Assembly: GCA_951812625.1 (NCBI GenBank)
Contig: CATOSP010000004.1
Span: 62,001-126,000 of the forward strand
Direction of reading: 5' to 3'
Source: an uncultured Dehalococcoidia bacterium
GTDB taxonomy: Bacteria; Chloroflexota; Dehalococcoidia; Lucifugimonadales; UBA3495
Length of the DNA: 64,000 nt
Each line of letters starts with the position of its first letter. The first letter of the stretch is position 1. Positions 44,882 to 53,308 of this stretch are shown here, piece by piece. The notes under the pieces are model-generated. The model made no database searches. It was not told the DNA's origin and worked only from the letters and a program-made list of their open reading frames with translations. The position numbers and the translations under genes were made by a program.

Positions 44882-45205
44882 TGGGAAAGCTCCCTCGGTA
44901 AATTTGCGCCATTGTACACGGTTTTTCCCCAACGCCCCGGTCTTCCCCACCTACACGAGAGGCCTGATACAAACGCGACTGTACATGAATTAACTTCGAG
45001 CTTACGGTACAGCCCAAGCCGTCGTTGGACAATCAGCAAGTCGGAACTGTATGGGTCGTGTGTCCTGGAAAGGGCTGCGACAGAGGATTGTTGCGAAGGA
45101 GGGAACCCCTTCGTCCTTTCATTCTTGGACCCGGACCTTGCCCTGGCGGAGACGTCCTGTGGCGACTACATCAAACGTCACGGCACAGACGATGGGAGCA
45201 GGACC
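44882..45205. other. Region of 324 bp between divergent GMC and META-domain genes
   Basis: The frame of the META-domain gene is open back to 44912 but without an ATG that has a ribosome binding site. The part from about 45105 (NPFVLSFLDPDLALAETSCG) could be coding, in which case the gene is longer or has lost its 5' end. Promoters for both genes should be here. Confidence 0.4.
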
Positions 45206-45808
45206 ATGTTTCAGAGCGGGCCGCTGGTGGAGTACAGGTCTGACTGTCCAACCGACCGTGCCTATGCTCAGGACCCATCCCTGCGGACCCTTGGCAGCCT
45301 TCGGGAGTTCGCCGTCCAGAGGGATGGCGAATCGCCGAGACTCATGATGCAGACCTATCTCGGCAAGTTCGCGGCGTTCGAACCCGTGCGCCGGGACACG
45401 CCAGGCATTTTTGATGGAAAATGGACCCTGTGGGCGTTCGGCGAGCTTGAGGTCAATCAACTTCACGGTGCGATTCTAGCCATGGACATGTCGCCTGTGA
45501 TCTCCGGGACGGAGGTCACGGCCAACTTCAGGCCGGCGGGCATAAGCGGCGAGACTTTCTGCGGACCTTACGACTACGTGAACCCGTGGGAGACCATGGT
45601 CAGCACGGACGGTCAGACCGCCACACCGGGCCTGCCCCCATACGAGCGACACGACTGCTCAGAGTTTCGGGACATCTCTGAACAGGAGAAACTTTACTTT
45701 GAGATTCAATCCAGCCTCAAGAAGTTCCGCACGTCCCAGGGGTATCTGATCGCCTACGACCGAGAGGACAGAATCCTCATATTCAGGTCCAGTGAAGACC
45801 GGCTGTAG
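45206..45808 (+). CDS. META/HslJ-like domain protein (5' end uncertain)
   Basis: From ATG 45206 (GGGAGCAGGACC upstream) the product is 200 residues. The second half fits a META (HslJ-like) domain: KWTLWAFGELEVNQL (opening strand), SGTEVTANFRPAGISGETFC followed by GPYDY (in place of the usual S..SGxAGCNxY.G.Y), SEFRDISEQEKLYFEIQSSL (helix) and KFRTSQGYLIAYDREDRILI followed by F. META domains occur in heat-shock and secreted proteins of Gram-negative bacteria. No signal peptide is visible from this start, so the true 5' end may be further upstream or lost. It is followed 197 bp later by a coupled pair of unknown genes. Confidence 0.55.
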   Translation: MFQSGPLVEYRSDCPTDRAYAQDPSLRTLGSLREFAVQRDGESPRLMMQTYLGKFAAFEPVRRDTPGIFDGKWTLWAFGELEVNQLHGAILAMDMSPVISGTEVTANFRPAGISGETFCGPYDYVNPWETMVSTDGQTATPGLPPYERHDCSEFRDISEQEKLYFEIQSSLKKFRTSQGYLIAYDREDRILIFRSSEDRL

Positions 45809-46005
45809 GCCTGTGGGACCATCAAACTTAAGAGCTGGTAACGTTCTACGAGTCACTCCATTTTCGACGCGGTCCGACATGTCCTCTGGCTACACTACTG
45901 AGTCTACAGATTCCAGTTAACGACTCCTCAGACAAACCCTGGAAGCGTCATGGACAGAATGCTACACTGGTGGGCATTATACTCCCTGAATCGCAGGAGG
46001 TTGGC

Positions 46006-47097
46006 ATGGTTGAGTACGGGACCGCGATACACGTAGAGGATTTTGGCCTAGAAGTCGGTACACCGACGGTAAGATCAGTGGGTCCGCTGACCTTCGGGCC
46101 GGAGGGGATACTGTTTGTTGCGGACAATGTAGGGGCAGTCATCTTCGCCATCGACGTTGGCGACTCTAACAATGGCAGACCTCAGTCCGTGGACATGACA
46201 AACTTCGATACCTCCCTGGCGTCCTACCTGGGCTGCTCACGGGATGACTTGGCCATCCGGGACATGGCTGTCCACCCCAGATCGGGCAACGTGTACTTTT
46301 CCGTCATTCGAGGCAGCGGCGACGCTGCACTCCCAGTGATCATCAGAGTCTCCGGCGGCGGAGCGATCAGCGATGTCCCCCTGGAGAACGTGGCCTTTTC
46401 CCAGACAGTGATCACCGACGCGGCGGACAAGGACGACCCGCGCCTGGTCACGCGGGAAAAATTGCGGACGGTGACTGTGACCGATATGTCCTACGTAGAC
46501 GGGCTGCTGCTGGTGGCTGGGACGTCCAACGAGGAGTTCTCCTCCACCCTGCGGCGGATTCCTTTCCCCTTCAACGGAGATGTGGACTCCAACTCGCTGG
46601 AGATCTTCCACGTTTCCCATGGGAAGTACGAGTCGGAGGCTCCCATCCGCGCCTTCGTCCCTTACCAAGGGAACGCCAGCATCCTGGCCAGCTACACTTG
46701 CACGCCGGTGGTTCAGTTCTCCATAGCCGAGTTCGAGCCGGGTAAGAAGGTAATGGGGAAGACCGTCGCCGAGCTGGGCGCCCACAACCGGCCCCTGGAC
46801 CTGGTTTCCTACGAACACGGAGGCTGGGAATACCTGCTGGTGTGCAACGACCGGCATCCCCTTTTCAAGATTGCCTGCAAGGACATCGACGTTCAGGGAC
46901 CGCTGACGGTACCGGATGATTCACTGGACGAAAGTCCGGCCGACCCGGTAACCCCCGGCGTGGGCGTACCCCGGCAGCTGCTGCCCCATGCCGGGGTCAA
47001 GCGCATGGCCAGCCTCAACGGCAGCGGTGTGCTGATGATGCAACAGGACGAGGATGGCAACATCCACCTGCACTCCTATTCTGTGGAGTCGCTGTGA
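46006..47097 (+). CDS. Predicted beta-propeller protein of unknown function (first gene of coupled pair)
   Basis: The 363-residue protein is not assigned to a known family. Repeated strand patterns such as VGPLTFGPEGILFVADNVGA (near residues 25-44), IRDMAVHPRSGNVYFSVIRG (near 84-103), VTDMSYVDGLLLVAG (near 153-167) and PLDLVSYEHGGWEYLLVCN suggest a propeller fold. It has no signal peptide or membrane segment. A conserved-looking Cys pair (YTCTPV near 226 and IACKDID near 293) could bind metal. A very strong site CAGGAGG precedes ATG 46006. The next gene overlaps it by 4 bp (GTGA), which indicates translational coupling and suggests the products act together in fixed ratio. Confidence 0.75.
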   Translation: MVEYGTAIHVEDFGLEVGTPTVRSVGPLTFGPEGILFVADNVGAVIFAIDVGDSNNGRPQSVDMTNFDTSLASYLGCSRDDLAIRDMAVHPRSGNVYFSVIRGSGDAALPVIIRVSGGGAISDVPLENVAFSQTVITDAADKDDPRLVTREKLRTVTVTDMSYVDGLLLVAGTSNEEFSSTLRRIPFPFNGDVDSNSLEIFHVSHGKYESEAPIRAFVPYQGNASILASYTCTPVVQFSIAEFEPGKKVMGKTVAELGAHNRPLDLVSYEHGGWEYLLVCNDRHPLFKIACKDIDVQGPLTVPDDSLDESPADPVTPGVGVPRQLLPHAGVKRMASLNGSGVLMMQQDEDGNIHLHSYSVESL

Positions 47098-48191
47098 CCC
47101 GGTGCCGTCAACTACATCTTGAGTGGCTGGAGCATAGGGGACGTACCTGCCTGAGAGTCCGAGGTTGGGCCGAGTCCGAGTGGCACGGCTTTGGAGTGAT
47201 GGCCAGTGCCCTAGACCGTCGTTTGTCCATCCTGCCGAGCGATGTGCTGGAATCCGGCGTCGACTTCAGGACGGTTCCTACCTTGGCCGGGGAATTAATC
47301 ATGGAGCATGCCTCGGTGTGTTTCGTTCCCCGGTTCCCATTCATGGATGGCACCAGCTACACGCTGTTGGTTTATCCCGACGGTAGGAGCGAAGGCCCCG
47401 AGGCTTGGGCAATCCGACGTCCGTTGCCGCCATCGGCTCCTCACACGGAAGCCCTGGCGATCTACCCGACCGCCGCGGCGCTCCCGGTCAACCTGCTGAG
47501 GATATACGTGCACTTCTCCGGGCCAATGAGCGAGGGCTGGGCAGGCCGGGCCGTAAGGGCCTGCTGTGAGGACACGAGGGAGGTGTTGGAAGAGGCCTTT
47601 TTGCCCCCCGACCCGGAGTTATGGGACCCGGAGCGGCGGCGCTTGACCATGCTCCTGGATCCCGGGCGGATTAAGCGCGGCCTTGCACCCAATCGGGAAG
47701 TCGGCTACCCGTTGGTAGAGGGGGCGACTGTCAAAGTAATCGTCGATACAGAGTTCCGGGACGCCTCGGACCAACCCCTGAAGTCCGCAGTGAAGCGCAG
47801 CTACCGCATCGGCCCAGCTTTGAGGTCGCGGGTCTGTCCGGAACATTGGCGGCTGAAGGCTCCAAAAATCGGCTCTCTGGGCCAGCTGAAGATCCAATTC
47901 GACCGTCCCATGGACCACGCGTTACTGCAACGCGGCCTCACTGTCTGCGATGCCGACGGCGTTCCTGTGCCGGGTCTGGGAGCTCCCGGCGCATCAGAGG
48001 AGAGTTGGCTGTTCACCCCGGACTCACCATGGGGAGAGGGACGTTACCGGCTGCTCGTAGAACCCAGGCTGGAAGACGTTGCCGGGAACTCCCTCCTCCG
48101 CGTGTTCGACCGGGACGTTACCAAGGACGAGCCTCCTCCATTACGGGGCAGACGGGTACGTCTCGATTTTTCCTGCGCCTCAACCCCATAG
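47094..48191 (+). CDS. Protein with two SbsA/Big_5-like Ig domains, translationally coupled partner of the propeller
   Basis: The 365-residue protein starts at GTG 47094, overlapping the preceding stop by 4 bp. An N-terminal region (about residues 1-125) is unrecognised. Two domains with the bacterial Ig-like Big_5/SbsA pattern follow: LPVNLLRIYVHFSGPMSEGW near 130-149 and LGQLKIQFDRPMDHALLQRG near 260-279. Each has an F(S/D).PM motif followed by later strands (ERRRLTMLLDPGRIKRG; SWLFTPDSPWGEGRYRLLVE then DVAGN). Such domains usually sit in secreted proteins, yet no signal peptide is seen, which is odd. Together with the propeller gene this forms a two-gene unit of unknown function. Confidence 0.72.
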   Translation: MTRCRQLHLEWLEHRGRTCLRVRGWAESEWHGFGVMASALDRRLSILPSDVLESGVDFRTVPTLAGELIMEHASVCFVPRFPFMDGTSYTLLVYPDGRSEGPEAWAIRRPLPPSAPHTEALAIYPTAAALPVNLLRIYVHFSGPMSEGWAGRAVRACCEDTREVLEEAFLPPDPELWDPERRRLTMLLDPGRIKRGLAPNREVGYPLVEGATVKVIVDTEFRDASDQPLKSAVKRSYRIGPALRSRVCPEHWRLKAPKIGSLGQLKIQFDRPMDHALLQRGLTVCDADGVPVPGLGAPGASEESWLFTPDSPWGEGRYRLLVEPRLEDVAGNSLLRVFDRDVTKDEPPPLRGRRVRLDFSCASTP

Positions 48192-48594
48192 GCATGGGAC
48201 GGGCAACCCTTGGCTTGGGGTACCACAGAGCCTCGGACAGGGTTGTCGTCCTCTTCATTGGCAACCGATTTCACTGACAACCGCATCATTACCAGGACAC
48301 GATCTATCCGGCGTCGTCCTCAAAGATGCCCGCTCCTGCCCCGTGGCTTCGGGTAAGTCTACTACCCAGAACTACTGGTCGGTCTGATCTTGTTGCGGGT
48401 TTGGGATGTCTCATGTGGAGTTGCAGTTCCAAGGCTAATGAGGAACACCTGCATGGAATGGAATGTAGAATCCGATGTACGTCAGTAAATTGACATGGAT
48501 GGTCGAGGGACTTACACTTCATAAAGATCAGATTGCTCAAGTCGTTGTATTGGACAAGATGGAGTCGTCGTAATTCGTCGTTGGAGGCAACTGT
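48192..48594. other. Intergenic region, 403 bp
   Basis: Between the coupled unknown pair and the deacylase gene on the same strand. No gene or clear terminator was recognised. It probably contains the deacylase promoter. Confidence 0.4.
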
Positions 48595-50271
48595 ATGCCC
48601 GAGTTTGATTTGGTTATCCGTGGCGGGACCGTAATCGACGGCACAGGCATTCCCCGCATCCGCGCCGACGTTGGCATCAAGGACGGGCGCGTGGCCATGA
48701 TCAGCGGCCGGATACCTGCTGGCGGCGCCAGGGAGTTGGATGCGAACGGCTGCATCGTGGCGCCGGGGGCGGTAGACCTGCACACTCACTACGATGCGCA
48801 GCTCAACTGGGACCCCTATGCGTCCCTGTCCGGTTGGTTCGGGGTAACCTCCCTGACAGTCGGGCAGTGCGGCTTCGGGTTTGCTCCAACGCGGCCCGAG
48901 GACCGAGAATTGAACATGCGGATGATGAACCGCATCGAGGCGATACCCCTGGAGTCCATGCGCCAAGGGATGCGGTGGGACTGGGAGACATTCCCAGAGT
49001 ACATGGACAGCCTTGACCGCCAGGGGCTGGGGGTAAACGTGGGTGCACTGGTGCCCTTCTCACCCCTGCGCGGCTATGTCTTGGGCATGATCCCGGCCCG
49101 AGAGAGGCCCTCCGTAACCGAGGCCGAATTGAACCAGATGAAGCAGATACTGTACGACTCCATGAAGGCTGGAGCTTTCGGGTTGTCCGCTGACAAGAAC
49201 CTTGAGGACCGGCCGGAGGACGGTAGCTGGTTGCCTAGCCATGTGGCGTCCCCGGAAGAATTCTACGCCTTATCACAGGTTTTGGGGCAATTCGGAGTAG
49301 GGCACCTGGGATGGACCATAGGCATCTCTGACGACCGCGCCGGACAGAGGGAAATGCTGGCTGAAATGGTCCGGATGAGCGGGCGCCCACTGCACGTCGC
49401 CCTCGGGGACGATGAGGGCTACGAGTGGCTGAAAGAGGTCCGGGATGAGGGACTCCCCGTCCTGGCGCAGCAGGGGTCGGTGCCGACCATCGCCGAGTTC
49501 AAGCTCTCCGAGTACAACCTGTTCGACTATATGCCCAACTGGGTGCAGCCGCTCGTTGGCACCAGGGAGGAGCGGATCGCCAAGTTGTCCGAGGACGGTG
49601 TTCGCGAAGGTATGAAGCGCGACGTGATAGAGCGCCCACACGCCAGGACCGACTGGACTCAGGTTCAGGTGGTCGAGGTTGCCTTGGAGAGAAACCTCAA
49701 GTACGAGGGGCTGTCCATCGCCGACATCGCTGAAGCCGAAGGAAAGCACCCGCTGGACGCATTCCTAGACATCGCCCTGGACGAGGACCTGGAAACCGAA
49801 TTCGCGCACCCTGCGGGGGGACAGGGGGACGACGCCCGGGCCGAAAGGCTGTTGGACCCATACGTTCACATTTCAGTATCCGACGGCGGGGCCCACACCA
49901 GGTTCCTGGTCAACAGCGTGTGGCCGGTCTATTTCCTGGGACACTGGATCCGCGACAACGGCCTTATGACCCTGGAGCAGGCCCACCACAAGATGAGCGC
50001 GCTGCCGGCATGGTTCTCCGACATGAAGGGCCGTGGCACTCTGCGCGTCGGCGACTGGGCTGACGTCATGGTCTACAACATGGACGAGTTGGGACTCCTG
50101 TACGACAAGCCGCGGTTCGAGACTGATTTCCCTGGTGGTGAAAAGCGGTTGGTGCAGAAGCCGACCGGGATTCGCTATATCCTGGTCAACGGCACCGTTA
50201 CCTTCGTGGAAAACGAATGCACCGGCGCCCTGCCCGGCAAACTGCTGCGCAGCTATGACATGGTGGGCTAG
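48595..50271 (+). CDS. N-acyl-D-amino-acid deacylase family amidohydrolase
   Basis: The 558-residue amidohydrolase family 3 enzyme has LVIRGGTVIDGTGIPRIRAD at the N-terminus and the first metal motif VDLHTHYDAQLNWDP (His63, His65). It has a family Cys in VGQCGFGFAP (near residue 93), GAFGLSADKN (near 195) and SVSDGGAHTRFL (near 425, Asp ligand). The C-terminal composite sandwich has GTLRVGDWADVMVYNMDELG and RYILVNGTVTFVENECTGAL. Relatives are N-acyl-D-Asp/Glu deacylases and D-aminoacylases; the substrate here is unknown. GGAGGCAACTGT precedes the ATG. A strong terminator hairpin follows. Confidence 0.9.
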   Translation: MPEFDLVIRGGTVIDGTGIPRIRADVGIKDGRVAMISGRIPAGGARELDANGCIVAPGAVDLHTHYDAQLNWDPYASLSGWFGVTSLTVGQCGFGFAPTRPEDRELNMRMMNRIEAIPLESMRQGMRWDWETFPEYMDSLDRQGLGVNVGALVPFSPLRGYVLGMIPARERPSVTEAELNQMKQILYDSMKAGAFGLSADKNLEDRPEDGSWLPSHVASPEEFYALSQVLGQFGVGHLGWTIGISDDRAGQREMLAEMVRMSGRPLHVALGDDEGYEWLKEVRDEGLPVLAQQGSVPTIAEFKLSEYNLFDYMPNWVQPLVGTREERIAKLSEDGVREGMKRDVIERPHARTDWTQVQVVEVALERNLKYEGLSIADIAEAEGKHPLDAFLDIALDEDLETEFAHPAGGQGDDARAERLLDPYVHISVSDGGAHTRFLVNSVWPVYFLGHWIRDNGLMTLEQAHHKMSALPAWFSDMKGRGTLRVGDWADVMVYNMDELGLLYDKPRFETDFPGGEKRLVQKPTGIRYILVNGTVTFVENECTGALPGKLLRSYDMVG

Positions 50272-50299
50272 TTCGGCCAGGGTGTGATTCCGGCTATCC

Positions 50300-50345
50300 G
50301 CCCCGTCTCGGGACCTGGGGCTCCGGGACGGGGCCTTCTATTCTA
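50300..50345 (+). terminator. Rho-independent terminator after the deacylase
   Basis: GCCCCGTCTCGG (50300-50311) pairs with CCGGGACGGGGC (50323-50334) with one G-U pair, and is followed by CTTCTATTCT. It lies 29 bp after the stop codon. Confidence 0.78.
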
Positions 50346-50411
50346 GATTGATTGCAGGTCTCAGGCCTGGTCGCGGACGAGCTCAAAGTTGCATGGTGGC
50401 GGATTGACGGG

Positions 50412-50780
50412 CTACTGGTCGGGAACGAGCGCGACTAGGCGGTCGTTCTGGAGCGTAACCAGGAACGCCTTCATTCGGAAGTCAGCACGGTTAGTGCAGA
50501 TACCCTCGCCCTTTTCGTACTGCCAACCGTGCCCATCGCAGACGAACAAATCATCCCCTTCGTCCATGATTTCTCCCCCTTGATGAGGGCAAATCGTCGA
50601 TAACAGCTTGTATCCATCACGTCCCCGCACGAGAAAATACGAGGCGTCGCCCACTTTCACTGGTGTAGGTAAGGAGGAAAAGGAGGATTCCTCTCCCAAG
50701 TCCACTCTAACCTTCTTGGACCTGGCAGACCCGCTGACCTGGCGAAGGGAAACGGTCCCTCTTCGGTGCTCTGTAGTCAT
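50412..50780 (-). CDS. Rieske-type [2Fe-2S] ferredoxin
   Basis: The 122-residue single-domain protein has both Rieske cluster motifs: CPHQGG (Cys-x-His, near residues 67-72) and CDGHGWQYE (Cys-x2-His, near 84-92). There is no membrane anchor, so it is a soluble ferredoxin-type electron carrier, likely for a ring-hydroxylating or other oxygenase, or a stand-alone regulatory subunit. The start at ATG 50780 is supported by GAGGAAATTGCA; an extension to 50948 in frame is unlikely. No oxygenase alpha subunit is adjacent. It converges with the deacylase gene and is divergent from the LLM gene at 51221. Confidence 0.88.
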   Translation of the reverse strand: MTTEHRRGTVSLRQVSGSARSKKVRVDLGEESSFSSLPTPVKVGDASYFLVRGRDGYKLLSTICPHQGGEIMDEGDDLFVCDGHGWQYEKGEGICTNRADFRMKAFLVTLQNDRLVALVPDQ

Positions 50781-51220
50781 TGCAATTTCCTCGCCTCTGG
50801 TATGAATTCTCGGCGATGAGGACTGGCCCAAGTATATCAGAGCACCACATTCGGATGGTGTAGTGTACAGATGGGTCAAGCATACGTTGACGGCGGGCGA
50901 CTCTCTCATCGGCAAGAACCCTGGATTCCTCCCTTCGGCCTGAATCACTGCTAGGGTTGTGAAGATAACTGAAACACCCTGCGTGTGCCGTTCAGGGCCG
51001 TCACTGGTTTCTCTTTCATCAGGTCACGGTGAACCTGTCGAACCATCGTCGTATAGTGCAGGGCCCTGCGGCTATCTATGGATGATCAGAAAACAATAGA
51101 GGCCGTTCCCCGATCTATCGCCCCGATATATGTAACCCAATGTTGACTCTGCCAGCCGTCGGGAATAACATCAGGAGCAACGACGGACCGTATGCCCGAG
51201 TTTTTTCAGGAGGGGCGAGC
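50781..51220. other. Intergenic region, 440 bp, between divergent Rieske and LLM genes
   Basis: Should hold both promoters. The right end carries CAGGAGGGG, the ribosome binding site of the LLM gene. Nothing else was recognised. Confidence 0.4.
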
Positions 51221-52336
51221 ATGGACTTCGGATTGTTTACCACTTGGAATGCCGTTTATGAGGGCGGCAAGGTCCCCTGGGACCCCGACTATCAGGGTGG
51301 CAAGCTCCTCGAAGCCGAGGCCTACAAGCAGAACTTCAAGGAGATCGAGCACATCGAGGACGCAGGCTGGGACTATGTCTGGTTCGGCGGTGGTCACTTC
51401 TCCACCCAGGGCAGCATGGACCCCCAGTCCCTCATGCTGTCCGCCGCCATCGCCAACCACACCGAACACATCAGGATTGGCACCTCTATCCACCGCCCGA
51501 CCCTACGGCTACCCGGTGAGACCGTATCGCCGCGAGCATTGCCTCACGAAAGGTACGCCTTCGACAATCTGCAGGCCGAGGACCCCTTCCAGGTCGCGGA
51601 GCAGGTTTCGATTGTTGACCAGATCAGCGAGGGGCGTTTCATATACGGCGCAGGCGCCCGCACCCGCGGCTCCGATGAGCGCCGGGAGTACTTCTTCGAG
51701 TACCTGGAGCTCCTCAAGCAGCTCTGGGAAGAGGAACGATTCTCCGGTTTCGAGGGCAAGTATTTCAACTATCCCGCCTTCTACGAGGGATACATGAGCA
51801 TCCCCAAGCCGGTGCAAAAGCCCTTGCCCATGCTGCTCCCTGTCGACAGCCAGGAGAGCTTCGTGCCGATGGGGGAGAAGGGATACCGCATAGCCATCGG
51901 CGCTGGCAGTTCCCCCCACAACCTGCGGGGATCGGCCGTGCTGCGTGAGGACGTCAAAGCCTACCGCAAGGCGTGGGTGGATGCTGGGCACGAGGGTGAT
52001 CCCAATACCGTGGTCCGGGTGCCCACTCTCGTTGCCGACACCCAGGAAAAGGCCGACCGTCGCGTTGAAAACCTGATGGACCTCGCCCGCATCTATTACG
52101 CTGGCCGGGTCGCCATCGGCAGCACTGACGCCGGCAGCGCCGGCCCCGATGCCACCGAGGAAGTCAACCTCTTCGGCACCCCAGAAGAGGTGGTCGAGAA
52201 AATCCACATGTTCAGGGAGGCCTTCACTACCGACGAGATTATGTTCGAGTGCAACTGGACATCATCCGTCCCCCGCGAGGTAGTCATGGACACCTTGAAG
52301 TGCCTGAGCGAGGACGTCATTCCCCACTTCAAATAG
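51221..52336 (+). CDS. Luciferase-like (LLM) flavin-dependent monooxygenase
   Basis: The 371-residue TIM-barrel protein of the bacterial luciferase/F420-dependent family begins MDFGLFTTWNAVYEGGKVPW. It has IEDAGWDYVWFGGGHFSTQG (near residues 50-69), IRIGTSIHRPTLRLP, the typical VAEQVSIVDQISEGRFIYGA followed by GARTRGSDERRE, FFEYLELLKQLWEEERFSGF, GKYFNYPAFY and a C-terminal GTPEEVVEKIHMFREAF. Members use reduced FMN or F420 to oxidise organic substrates, including alkanesulfonates, amines and ketones. The frame is open to 51140 but ATG 51221 has the ribosome binding site. A perfect terminator follows. A second, broken LLM gene lies 1 kb downstream on the other strand. Confidence 0.9.
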   Translation: MDFGLFTTWNAVYEGGKVPWDPDYQGGKLLEAEAYKQNFKEIEHIEDAGWDYVWFGGGHFSTQGSMDPQSLMLSAAIANHTEHIRIGTSIHRPTLRLPGETVSPRALPHERYAFDNLQAEDPFQVAEQVSIVDQISEGRFIYGAGARTRGSDERREYFFEYLELLKQLWEEERFSGFEGKYFNYPAFYEGYMSIPKPVQKPLPMLLPVDSQESFVPMGEKGYRIAIGAGSSPHNLRGSAVLREDVKAYRKAWVDAGHEGDPNTVVRVPTLVADTQEKADRRVENLMDLARIYYAGRVAIGSTDAGSAGPDATEEVNLFGTPEEVVEKIHMFREAFTTDEIMFECNWTSSVPREVVMDTLKCLSEDVIPHFK

Positions 52337-52364
52337 GCGGGGAGTCTGATTGGAGGGAATTAGA

Positions 52365-52390
52365 ACGGGCCGCCGGTTGGCGGCCCGTTT
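52365..52390 (+). terminator. Perfect 11-bp stem terminator after the LLM gene
   Basis: AACGGGCCGCC (52365-52375), loop GGTT, GGCGGCCCGTT (52380-52390), then TCCC. It is 29 bp after the LLM stop. It overlaps the first codons of the IstB remnant's homologous region. Confidence 0.8.
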
Positions 52391-52970
52391 CCCGTCAGCA
52401 GAGACCCTGAACAGCTTCGACTTCCCGGCCATCCGCTCGGTGAACAAGCCACTGGTGGTTGAGTTGTCCCACTGTGAACTCGTCGAACGCCGGCAGAACG
52501 TCATCGATGTCGGCAACAGCGGTGCTGGCAAGACCCACGTGGCCCCAGGGTTGGACTTGATTGCCTGCCAGCACGACACGTCCGCGGTCCCCATCCAGGT
52601 GGTCGACTTGGCGCATGAGATGATGGAGGCAAGGGATGATAGACAGTCGTTGGACCTGAACAGGCAGCTTTCCCGGCTCAAGCTGCTGACCGTCAACGAA
52701 CTGGGCTTCGTGCCATTGTCACGCACCGGGGCCGATTTGCTCTTCGACGCCTTCAGCCAGCGTTGCGAACGGGGTTCCATCCTTGGAACCATCACCTTCC
52801 TTTTCAACCAGTAGACCGGGGGATTCGGTTCGGAGTGCCTCACCGGCGCGTTGATGGACCAGCTGACCCACCACGTACACATCCTCGAAATGAACGGTGA
52901 GCGCTACTGCCTCAAGCACAACAGGGAAACCTCCCCGTCCCAAGCTCCAGGCGATCGGGATGACAGGTAG
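52371..52970 (+). pseudogene. IstB-like ATPase (IS21 helper) remnant
   Basis: The frame reads AARFPSAETLNSFDFPAI, NKPLVVELSHCELVERRQNV, IDVGNSGAGKTH (Walker A intact), MEARDDRQSLDLNRQLSRLK, LLTVNELGFVPLSRTGADLL, FDAFSQRCERGSILGTIT. After a stop it continues with FGSECLTGALMDQLTHHVHI and LEMNGERYCLKHNRE. This is the order of IstB/IS21-type helper ATPases. A TAG at 52812-52814 falls where relatives have the EW..VFGS segment, and the Walker B segment reads VNELGF instead of VDELGF. The N-terminal third and any IstA transposase are missing. The gene is a dead IS21 fragment. Confidence 0.82.
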
Positions 52971-53308
52971 GTCACACCTGAAACAGTCCTCTTGACTTGT
53001 TTGCCCCATACCCGCCGATGTCGGGTCCACCAACGACTGCATGGACACTTGCTCTGGCCAGTTATTCCGGACTTTTTCGCCGCACATTAACGCCCCGATG
53101 GCCCAACATCACGCAGCCCTCGACAGAGGGAGTCAAGCCAGTGCAACTTCACACTCCGACTCCGCTTGCTTCTTCTCCGAACAATCTTACGTTTTGCCTC
53201 GACCCAGAGAATTGTCCATCAGGCAAGCAGCGGTCACAGAACCGGAACCCTCCTCCAAGGTACGGCGGCCTATGGACGCCTATGGGCAAAGAAAAAGGGG
53301 CCTCGCGG
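52971..53308. other. Intergenic region, 338 bp
   Basis: Between the IstB remnant and the 3' end of the LLM pseudogene. Two overlapping open frames (52997-53331) have no ribosome binding site or family resemblance. No IS21 end was recognised. Confidence 0.4.

Noticed and set aside
44912-45205. Full-length start of the META-domain gene at 44912
   Set aside because: Only a TTG without a ribosome binding site; it overlaps the promoter of the divergent GMC gene.
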